Below are positions 8,118 through 14,593 of a stretch of 25,737 nt of DNA, piece by piece. Every line of letters starts with the position of its first letter. Positions within the stretch are counted from its first letter, which is position 1. Position numbers and translations under genes: made by a program. Origin of the DNA: JANMDN01 sp031376285 (lineage in GTDB: Bacteria > Actinomycetota > Thermoleophilia > Miltoncostaeales > Miltoncostaeaceae); the NCBI GenBank assembly GCA_031376285.1, contig JANMDN010000065.1:1-25737 (forward strand). The letters run 5' to 3'. Below the pieces are notes generated by a model. The model was not told the DNA's origin. It saw nothing but the letters and a program-made list of their open reading frames with translations, and searched no databases.

Positions 8118-8248
8118 CCACGGTGCGCCGAGTCCAGCGCCATCACCCGAATGAGTGAGGTCACGCAGAATGCGGTAGTTCGCGCGTCAATGTTGCGAGC
8201 AATACCCATGCGCTCGAAGTCGGAGTCGTCGATCAGGAGCGTGCCCAC
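8118..8248 (-). other. SD-led out-of-frame leader in front of the LAL regulator
   Basis: A GTG at 8248-8246 is preceded by GGAGGAGG with an 8-nt spacer and begins VGTLLIDDSDFERMGIARN. This frame does not join the regulator. The regulator frame itself is open upstream of ATG 8117 to a TGA at 8189-8187 (reading ANYRILRDLTHSGDGAG...). A one-base change between about 8190 and 8118 would fuse the two. It may be a leader peptide, a frameshifted original N-terminus or a sequencing error. Confidence 0.35.
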
Positions 8249-8310
8249 GGGAGGCGCCCTCCTCCACTTGTCGTCTGCCACGTGCCGGAGCTCACGGCAA
8301 GAACCAGCCT

Positions 8311-9624
8311 TCAGCCCTGCTCGATCGCTCGGACAGGACCGTAGGCGAGGGCGCCTCCGACGCGTGGCATCGCGGACCCACGAGCGGCGTCGATTGATCG
8401 ATTGTTGATGACGCGGCGGGCCGGGATACCCAATGCGATCATCGCGATTCCACCAAAGAGAAACGGGGACCCGGTGCCAAACACCGTTCCGAGAAGGCCT
8501 CCGATTGCGCCGCCGACGGGAATGGTCCCCATGCTGATCGTGCGGAATGCGCTCGTGACGCGGCCAGCGAGACTTGCCGGAACGATTCGCTGCCGGAGCG
8601 CCGAGGTGAGCACGGTCCACACACCGGCGCTGTAGAAGACGACGGCAAACAGGCACGCCGTAGCCATCGCGCTGCGCGCGAGCGCGATCGTCACGAACGC
8701 CGCTCCGGTCACGAGTATCGCGCCCACCATTGCCGTCCCGCTGCCAATCAGCCGACTCAACGTCGTCGCGGTGGCGCAGCCAAGGAGCCCACCGATTGCC
8801 CCGACGCTAAAGATCAGTCCGTATCCGAACTCTCCCGCGCCCAGCACGTCGAGGGCGAAGATCGCGAACACGGAGAGCGCCGCGGTGAAGAAGAGGTTCA
8901 TCGCTCCCTGCATCGCGGCGATGGTCCGCAGCACACGATTGCCCCCGAGCCAGCGCAGCCCGTCGCCCACCTCGCCCAGGAGCGCCCGTGCCGGGGTGTG
9001 GGCGTCGGGCTGCGCGGCGGGTGTGCGAGCCCGGAACGATCCGGAGATCGTCGCGACCAGACCGACTGCGACGGCGAACGAGGCCGCGTTCACCGCAAGC
9101 GGGAGGAACGTGGCCCCGAGAAAGAGCAACGCCCCGAGCGGTGGGCCGGCAAGCTGGAACATCGCGATCTCAGAACTCGACAGCTGGGCATTCGCTTGCT
9201 CCAGATGGTCGTCGTCCACGAGGTCGGGGAGGATCGCCTGCGCGGCTGAATCGAAGAATGCCTCTCCGGCCCCGAGGAGGAACGCCCCGCCGTAGATGAG
9301 GGGAAGGGTGATCCAACCCCCCACGACCGCGACCGCCATCACGACCATCAGCACGGCCCGGAACCCATCAGCGGCCAGCATGACCCTCCGACGATCCAGA
9401 CGGTCGACGAGGGCGCCGCCGAGGAGTCCGAGCACGAGCCACGGGAGGGCCTCGGCAATCGCGACGCCAGCGACCGCTGCCGGACTGTCGGTGAGCGCTT
9501 TCGCGAGGAGCGGGAGGGTCAGCAAGACGACGCCGTCGCCGAGGCGGGAGATCGTCGCCGCGCACCAGACGCGCCGGAATGAGGTCCAGGCGGCCGGTCG
9601 GATGGTGTCGGAGAGCCGCGTCAT
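8311..9624 (-). CDS. MFS family efflux transporter (MFS_3 / EntS-like)
   Basis: 437 aa with about 12 hydrophobic helices. The cytoplasmic A-motif-like loop GGALVDRLDRRRVMLAAD (between helices 2 and 3) is typical of MFS drug or siderophore exporters, as is the central loop after SGSFRARTP. The start at 9624 fits the short N-terminal SRRVW-type segment ahead of the first helix; no good SD precedes it, but a -10 box lies 8 nt upstream, which suggests a leaderless transcript. It is predicted to be an inner-membrane proton antiporter; the substrate cannot be told. The LAL regulator follows on the same strand and is a plausible regulator of it. It is divergent from the DMFase-like gene. Confidence 0.88.
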   Translation of the reverse strand: MTRLSDTIRPAAWTSFRRVWCAATISRLGDGVVLLTLPLLAKALTDSPAAVAGVAIAEALPWLVLGLLGGALVDRLDRRRVMLAADGFRAVLMVVMAVAVVGGWITLPLIYGGAFLLGAGEAFFDSAAQAILPDLVDDDHLEQANAQLSSSEIAMFQLAGPPLGALLFLGATFLPLAVNAASFAVAVGLVATISGSFRARTPAAQPDAHTPARALLGEVGDGLRWLGGNRVLRTIAAMQGAMNLFFTAALSVFAIFALDVLGAGEFGYGLIFSVGAIGGLLGCATATTLSRLIGSGTAMVGAILVTGAAFVTIALARSAMATACLFAVVFYSAGVWTVLTSALRQRIVPASLAGRVTSAFRTISMGTIPVGGAIGGLLGTVFGTGSPFLFGGIAMIALGIPARRVINNRSIDAARGSAMPRVGGALAYGPVRAIEQG

Positions 9625-9632
9625 GGTGGTAA

Positions 9633-9661
9633 ACCCTATTTCGGAGGCCTCACGCGGTCAT
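9633..9661 (-). promoter_or_regulatory. Putative leaderless promoter of the MFS gene
   Basis: On the minus strand ATGACC (9661-9656, four of six matches to TTGACA) is separated by exactly 17 nt from TAGGGT (9638-9633), which is 8 nt from the ATG at 9624. That distance puts the transcription start at or next to the start codon and agrees with the absence of an SD. Confidence 0.4.
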
Positions 9662-9822
9662 GGTCAGGATTGACCAATTGTTGACGCGCTCTCAGGCAGC
9701 GGATCCCAGGTGACACTGCGGAGCGCCGACGGTACCCATCCAGATCGCGCCAATGGTGCGGCCCTGCCGCGCTCCGGTGTGAGGCAAGCTGCGGGTCACA
9801 TCGTCGTGCGGAACGCCAGAAC

Positions 9823-9847
9823 CGTTATTCAACGCGAGTCAATAACG
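9823..9847. repeat. 7-bp inverted repeat, operator candidate
   Basis: CGTTATT (9823-9829) and AATAACG (9841-9847) form a perfect inverted repeat with an 11-nt centre in the divergent regulatory region. It could be a dimeric regulator site. Confidence 0.35.
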
Positions 9848-9928
9848 ACCAACCGATCGACCAGTCCGCAACCGGACGACCAGGGTGGGCCGTTGCGGAT
9901 ACTCAACTTGGCGTATTTGCAGGCACTA

Positions 9929-9945
9929 CGTGGTCCACGCGTGGA
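9929..9945. repeat. Overlapping palindromes CGTGGTCCACG / CCACGCGTGG
   Basis: Two perfect palindromes share bases: CGTGGTCCACG (9929-9939) and CCACGCGTGG (9935-9944). Stacked half-sites of CGTGG in both orientations look like a regulator-binding cluster. Confidence 0.35.
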
Positions 9946-10163
9946 GTTCTTGAACGGTGCTTGCATGCCCCTACGGGCGTCCGTGGCGAGCTAACGGCCA
10001 CAATTTGTTGAAGCTGAGTCGAGGGCCACGGAGGCCGCAAGGCGCGATCAGCCGACGCTTGGGGAGTCGTTCTAACCAATTGGAGGGTGCCGCGCTCCGC
10101 GTCTCGTGGTACTCCTAAGTGCGCAACACAACGGCCACTGCCCGGTTGGAGCTGTTCTGTCTC

Positions 10164-10176
10164 AAAGAGTCTCTTT
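10164..10176. repeat. Palindrome AAAGAGTCTCTTT, operator candidate
   Basis: A perfect 6-1-6 palindrome 39 nt upstream of the GTG start of the DMFase-like gene. It may be an operator or a small hairpin in the leader. Confidence 0.35.
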
Positions 10177-10215
10177 CTCAGCGAAGAATCCGCAGTCAAC
10201 AGGGAGTCAAGCGAC

Positions 10216-12105
10216 GTGAGCACCCGAGGCACCTATCTCCGTCGCAACCGGTCGCTACGCCGTCGCGCCGCGCTCGCGCTCGTCGCCAGCGTCGTGACTG
10301 GAGTGCTCGCGTCGCAGCTGCTTCCCGCGGTTCCCAGCGCCGATGCGACGCTCGCCATGGCGAGCGCAACCAAGCGCGTCACCAAGGTCGCGGGTGGGCA
10401 CACGAAGAAGCGTCGGCCACCGGTACTGACGCGCCGCTGTCGCGAGGGTCGCACGATATTTCGCCTCCCCTTCGAGGTGCGGCCATTCTGCGACCCGAGG
10501 GCACGTGCTGGCGGCGCAGCGGGGCTCGACGTCCGGGTCATCAGTGGGCCGACGTCTCCGGGCGTGCAAATCGGGACCGAAGCCACACCCATCCCCGGTA
10601 GTACCACCCTTGTGCCGGTCACGCCCCAGCCACCTGCCCCGCAGCCGCCCGACCCGCCGCCGCCCGACCCGCCACCGCCCGACCCGCCACCACCCGACCC
10701 GCCGCCCCCCGCGGATTCGCCGATCGTCGCCGAGAACCAATTGCCTGGCTCGAACCACTGGAAGGTTCCGTGGCCGGGTTACGCGATGGCAAACGATGTC
10801 CAGATTCAGGTCGCCGCGTTCTCGTCGCAAGTGAGCTACGGGATCGGCGATGACGTCAGCCTCCATGTGACGGTCGCCGGTGGACGTACCTTCAGTACCC
10901 AGATCGTTCGGCTGGGCTGGTACGGCGGCGCGGGTGGTCGAATCGTGACCACCATCCCTGCGCAAGCGGGCGTGCAACAGCCAAGTTGCACCGCCCCCGA
11001 TGCGCTTGGAATGCTGGAATGCCCGTGGTCTGTGAGTGTCAGAACGCGCGTTGCAAGTGACTGGGTCTCGGGTGTCTACGTCGCCGTGCTGAGCACCGAT
11101 GACCGCCTCCAAGCCGCGGTCCCCTTTGTCGTTCGCGACGACCGACCGGCAGCGTTCGTGCACGTGTCGCCGTTCAATAATTACGCGGCCTACAACAACT
11201 TTCCAGACGACGGAACCGCAAAGGGCCGGAGCTACTATTCGAACCCCTCAACCGTCAAATCGTCCTTCAATCGTCCGTTCAGCTTCCTGACTGGCTTCAA
11301 GCAGTTCTACCTCTACGAGCCGCCCGCGATCCAATTCCTCGAGCGCAACGGCTACGACGTGACCTACGCGACCGATCCCGACATCGACGCGACGGCGTCG
11401 AGGCTCGGCACAGGCCACAAAGGGGCGATCTTCTCGAGCCATCCGGAGTACTGGACGCCCGCGCAGCGCACCGCGGTCCTCGACGCTCGCGACTCGGGGA
11501 CGGCGCTCGTCTTCATCGCGGCCAACATCGCGCACTGGCCGGTTCGGTATGAGGCCGACTCCGCCGGGACGCCGCGCCGTCGGGTCATCGGCTACAAGGA
11601 CACAGGACCCGACCCGATCTTGGCAACGAACCCAGCGCTTCGCACCGATCGTCGCTACCACCAACTCGGTCAGCCCGAGCAGCTCATCGTCGGTGGGCAG
11701 TTCGTGTCGGGCGCGTTCACCCAGGACTTTGCCGCTCAGTCGCTCAAGGTGGGCTCCGAGACCTCCCACTGGGCGTTCGCGGGTTCGGGTCTCTCGTCTG
11801 GTCAGACGCTCCCCGGTGAGTACGCGGGCTACGAGATCGACTCCTTTGACTCGCGCTACGACCTGCCACCCAACATGACGGTCCTGATGAGCTCACCGTT
11901 CGCTGGAGCAGGCGGCGTCCCGCTGACTCAACGGTCGGTGATCATCGAACGACCCGGCGACGGCATCGTTTTCAACTCCGGATCAATGTCCTGGGCGTGG
12001 GGCCTCAGCCCTGGCTTCGGAACGACCCTCGCCGCGGCAGCGACAAACGAGAACCCCGCGCTCGAGCGCATCACGCGAAACATCCTCGATCGGATCGTGT
12101 CGTAG
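10216..12105 (+). CDS. Secreted N,N-dimethylformamidase beta-subunit-like protein
   Basis: 629 aa from GTG 10216, chosen over an upstream in-frame ATG (10087) because AGGGAG (10201-10206) lies 9 nt before it and a signal peptide follows (RRNRSLRRR, then a hydrophobic core to about residue 43). A basic region and a proline-rich spacer with four PPDPP units (about 136-168) lead to a domain (about 175-629) resembling the C-terminal domain of N,N-dimethylformamidase beta: NHWKVPWPGYA, the LGWYGGAGG strand (about 233), FNNYAAYNNF, and HPEYWT (409-414). Family enzymes hydrolyse DMF in the cytoplasm with an alpha subunit. Here the domain is exported and no alpha-subunit gene is visible, so the substrate is unknown and a carbohydrate- or wall-related role is as likely. 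Confidence 0.82.
   Translation: MSTRGTYLRRNRSLRRRAALALVASVVTGVLASQLLPAVPSADATLAMASATKRVTKVAGGHTKKRRPPVLTRRCREGRTIFRLPFEVRPFCDPRARAGGAAGLDVRVISGPTSPGVQIGTEATPIPGSTTLVPVTPQPPAPQPPDPPPPDPPPPDPPPPDPPPPADSPIVAENQLPGSNHWKVPWPGYAMANDVQIQVAAFSSQVSYGIGDDVSLHVTVAGGRTFSTQIVRLGWYGGAGGRIVTTIPAQAGVQQPSCTAPDALGMLECPWSVSVRTRVASDWVSGVYVAVLSTDDRLQAAVPFVVRDDRPAAFVHVSPFNNYAAYNNFPDDGTAKGRSYYSNPSTVKSSFNRPFSFLTGFKQFYLYEPPAIQFLERNGYDVTYATDPDIDATASRLGTGHKGAIFSSHPEYWTPAQRTAVLDARDSGTALVFIAANIAHWPVRYEADSAGTPRRRVIGYKDTGPDPILATNPALRTDRRYHQLGQPEQLIVGGQFVSGAFTQDFAAQSLKVGSETSHWAFAGSGLSSGQTLPGEYAGYEIDSFDSRYDLPPNMTVLMSSPFAGAGGVPLTQRSVIIERPGDGIVFNSGSMSWAWGLSPGFGTTLAAAATNENPALERITRNILDRIVS
10645..10704 (+). repeat. Four 15-bp tandem repeats (PPDPP linker)
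   Basis: Four near-identical 15-bp units (CCGCCCGACCCGCCG type) lie in frame and encode PPDPP repeats. Array length is likely to vary between strains by slippage without changing frame. Confidence 0.85.
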
Positions 12106-12228
12106 CGCCGCGACGCTCGACACCGGTCCGGGTGTAGTTCGTCACGTCCGTGGGCGCGCCAACGGTCGCCGCAGGCTCGTCGGGGTATGCTCCAGGAACC
12201 CTTCGTTCGCCATGGAGCACGCCGCCCG

Positions 12229-13920
12229 ATGAGCATCGTCCCCGCTGATTATCCGCCCCGGTTCCGTCCATCCGACTACGTCATCAAGCCGGCCGCCGGC
12301 GAGGACGAGCGCATCGATGTCGGCGTTCTGTTCGTCGGGGCAGGGTCGGCGGGACTTGCCGGTGCAGTCCGCCTCGGGCAGCTCCTCGCAAAGGATCCTC
12401 AGCTGACCGAGTCGCTCGGCGAGGTGCCGATCGCCGTCGTCGAGAAAGGTAAGGGTGCCGGCTCGCATCTGCTCTCCGGGGCGGTGATGAAGCCGCAGGC
12501 GCTCAAGGATCTGTTCCCTGAGCTTGGCGTCGATGACTTCCCGGTCGAGAGCGTCGTCAAGAGCGAGGCCGTCTACGCCCTCACAAAGGGCGCCGCACTT
12601 CGGCTGCCGCCGCCGCCTCAGATGCGAAACCACGGCAACTGGGTTGTTTCGGTGAGCCGTCTCGGGCGCTGGATGGCCGAGCAGGCCGAAGAGCTCGGCG
12701 TCTACCTCCTTCCCGAGACCGATGCGCAGAAGCTCATCGTCGACGATGGGCGCATTCAGGGCGTGCTGACCGGCGACAAGGGGCGCGGTCGCGAAGGGCA
12801 AGAACTTTCGACATTCGAGCCGGGCGTCGAGGTGCGGGCGAATGTCACCGTGCTCGCCGAGGGCACCCAGGGCCACCTTTCGCAGGTCACCCGCTCCGTC
12901 TGGGACCTTGACCGCGACTCGACGCAGATCTGGGAGCTCGGCGTCAAAGAGGTGTGGGAGGTGCCGAAGCCCCTCACGAAGCTCATCCATACGCTCGGCT
13001 GGCCGCTGTCGTTTCGTCCGAAGTTTCGCGAGTACGGCGGATCATGGATCTACCCGATGGGTGAGGACAAGGTCTCGATCGGCTTCGTGACCGGTCTTGA
13101 CCACGCCGACGCCCGCCTCTCGGTCCACGACATCCTTCAGCAGTTCAAGACGCACAAGCTCGTGCGAGAAATCCTCGAAGGCGGGCGCCGTGTTGCCTGG
13201 GGCGCCAAGACGATTCCGGGTGGGGGTTTGTGGGGGCTCCCGAGCCGGCTCCACGTTCCGGGCGCGGTGCTCGTCGGGGACTCGGCCGGCTTCGTCGACA
13301 TGGCCGCCCTCAAGGGCGTTGGCTACGCCATTCGCTCAGGCATGCTGGCCGCCGATGCGATCTATGACGCCCTCAAGGCGGGGACGGCGACAGCGCCGGC
13401 GGGGCTCTGGGGCTACGACAAGAAGATCCACGACAGCGAGATCTGGAAAGACCTCTGGAAGGTTCGAAACATCCGGCCGGCCTTTCAGCGCGGCTTCCTC
13501 TACGGGGCGATCATCCATCCGATGGCAACGGCCACCTTCGGGCACCTGCCCAAGCGCGTGACGTTCAAGGCCGACGCCGACGAGCCGATCTTCGTCGGTC
13601 CCGAGCGCAACTACCCGAAGGCCGACGGCCAGTACATCTTCGACAAGCTCTCGAGTGTCTTCGCGAGTGGCAACAAAACCCGCGACGATCAGCCGAGCCA
13701 CATCCGGGTCCAGACGAAGATCCCCCGCGAACTTGCGATGGCCTGGGAGAGCATGTGCCCGGCCCAGGTCTATGAGATCGCCGAGGACGAGCCGCAGAAC
13801 GGGACGGTCACCGTGAAGGTCAACCCGTCGAACTGTGTGCAGTGCGGCGCGATCACGGCGAAGGGTGGGCGCTTGACTCCTCCGGAGGGTGGCAGTGGCC
13901 CCGAGTACACGGTCACCTGA
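12229..13920 (+). CDS. Electron-transfer flavoprotein-ubiquinone oxidoreductase
   Basis: 563 aa from ATG 12229 (GGAG at 12214-12217); an in-frame ATG at 12187 would add 14 residues and lacks an SD. The enzyme passes electrons from reduced ETF to the quinone pool at the membrane. Visible hallmarks: FAD-binding GAGSAGLAGAVRL near the N-terminus, LSGAVMKPQALKDLFPEL, IHTLGWPL, GFVTGLDHADARLS, VGDSAGFVDMAALKG and GMLAADAIYDAL. The C-terminal ferredoxin-like region has Cys510, Cys536 and Cys539, but the fourth cluster ligand of the family (CxxCxxC) is Ile542 (CVQCGAI). No ETF alpha/beta genes are in the window. The next gene overlaps its 3' end. Confidence 0.93.
   Translation: MSIVPADYPPRFRPSDYVIKPAAGEDERIDVGVLFVGAGSAGLAGAVRLGQLLAKDPQLTESLGEVPIAVVEKGKGAGSHLLSGAVMKPQALKDLFPELGVDDFPVESVVKSEAVYALTKGAALRLPPPPQMRNHGNWVVSVSRLGRWMAEQAEELGVYLLPETDAQKLIVDDGRIQGVLTGDKGRGREGQELSTFEPGVEVRANVTVLAEGTQGHLSQVTRSVWDLDRDSTQIWELGVKEVWEVPKPLTKLIHTLGWPLSFRPKFREYGGSWIYPMGEDKVSIGFVTGLDHADARLSVHDILQQFKTHKLVREILEGGRRVAWGAKTIPGGGLWGLPSRLHVPGAVLVGDSAGFVDMAALKGVGYAIRSGMLAADAIYDALKAGTATAPAGLWGYDKKIHDSEIWKDLWKVRNIRPAFQRGFLYGAIIHPMATATFGHLPKRVTFKADADEPIFVGPERNYPKADGQYIFDKLSSVFASGNKTRDDQPSHIRVQTKIPRELAMAWESMCPAQVYEIAEDEPQNGTVTVKVNPSNCVQCGAITAKGGRLTPPEGGSGPEYTVT
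13884..13888 (+). promoter_or_regulatory. Start-deciding SD inside the ETF-QO gene
   Basis: GGAGG within the last ETF-QO codons (PPEGG) lies 6 nt before GTG 13895 and directly against GTG 13889, which favours the former as start. Confidence 0.55.
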
Positions 13921-14584
13921 GTCCGGTTCGCCGCCCCCTCGGGCCGCGGACCCGGTCAGCCAGGCGCTCCTCGGTTGGATGCAACAGCAAGGAGGCTGGC
14001 TGCACGAGCTGCTCGATGACGAGGCATCGCAGACCGATGACCATTCGCCGGTCTCCGATGCCGCGATCCGCGCCCACCTGCGCTTCATCGCCGACGCGCT
14101 GGCCGCGGTTGCGGCGCCAGCGACCCGGGACGCGCTTGAGGCGTTCGCCCGCGAGCTGCCCGAGCGCATCGACGCGAATCAGAACCGATTGGAGGAACAG
14201 CTCGCGAAGGTCTCCGACGCCGCGGCCTTCGAGGTTGAACTCCAGTTCGGCAAAGCGGGCAATGACGACCCGCTCGTGCGCAAGGTCATCGAGCGCCGGA
14301 TGCGCATCAACGGGTGGCACCGCTTCTTTCTGAGTCTCCTGGACGAAGCGGTCGGCACCGACCACACGGCGGCGACCATCGCGTGGTTTGCCGACAATCA
14401 GGTGCGCCTCGGCGATCTGATCTTCGCGACCGACCGCGCGGCGAAGCAGGCCATCGCCACGCGCGAGGGTCAAGAAGCCCTGGGCGATAGCGACCGGGTC
14501 AACCTGATCGGCCAAGCCGCGACCCTTCAGGCCCACTCACGATTCCTCGTCGAAGCCATCGGTGCCCTCTACGGCACGAGCTAA
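13895..14584 (+). CDS. Conserved-looking helical protein of unknown function, coupled to ETF-QO
   Basis: 229 aa. GTG at 13895 is preferred because GGAGG (13884-13888) sits 6 nt upstream; another in-frame GTG at 13889 would abut the SD. The gene overlaps the end of the ETF-QO gene by 26 nt, so translation is probably coupled. The protein is cytoplasmic, almost wholly alpha-helical, with a disordered Ser/Pro N-terminus (about 20 residues), QALLGWMQQQGGWLHELLDD, a central acidic helical region and RRMRINGWHRFFLSLLDEA. No signal peptide, membrane helix or cysteine motif is seen. I do not recognise the family. The overlap suggests a partner or assembly role for ETF-QO, which is inference only. Confidence 0.75.
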   Translation: MAPSTRSPESGSPPPRAADPVSQALLGWMQQQGGWLHELLDDEASQTDDHSPVSDAAIRAHLRFIADALAAVAAPATRDALEAFARELPERIDANQNRLEEQLAKVSDAAAFEVELQFGKAGNDDPLVRKVIERRMRINGWHRFFLSLLDEAVGTDHTAATIAWFADNQVRLGDLIFATDRAAKQAIATREGQEALGDSDRVNLIGQAATLQAHSRFLVEAIGALYGTS

Positions 14585-14593
14585 CTCGTGCGG

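Larger units (their letters stand above)
9625..10215. other. Divergent intergenic region, MFS / DMFase-like genes
   Basis: 591 nt without a credible gene; codon third positions in its open frames are not GC-rich, unlike the real genes nearby. It holds the MFS promoter candidate, three palindromic sites (9823-9847, 9929-9945, 10164-10176) and the SD of the + strand gene (10201-10206). It is more AT-rich than its surroundings, as expected of a regulatory region. No riboswitch or tRNA was recognised. Confidence 0.6.

Noticed and set aside
9697..9708. CAGCGGATCCCA also found at 24941-24952, as a possible dispersed repeat
   Set aside because: A 12-bp match is expected by chance in a GC-rich window of this size, and the flanks do not match.
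9710..9994. Plus-strand 94-codon frame in the divergent gap
   Set aside because: Third codon positions are not GC-rich, no SD, and no family resemblance; better explained as regulatory DNA.
10645..10704. Short tandem repeats as a CRISPR-like array
   Set aside because: 15-bp units without spacers, in frame and encoding PPDPP; a protein linker.
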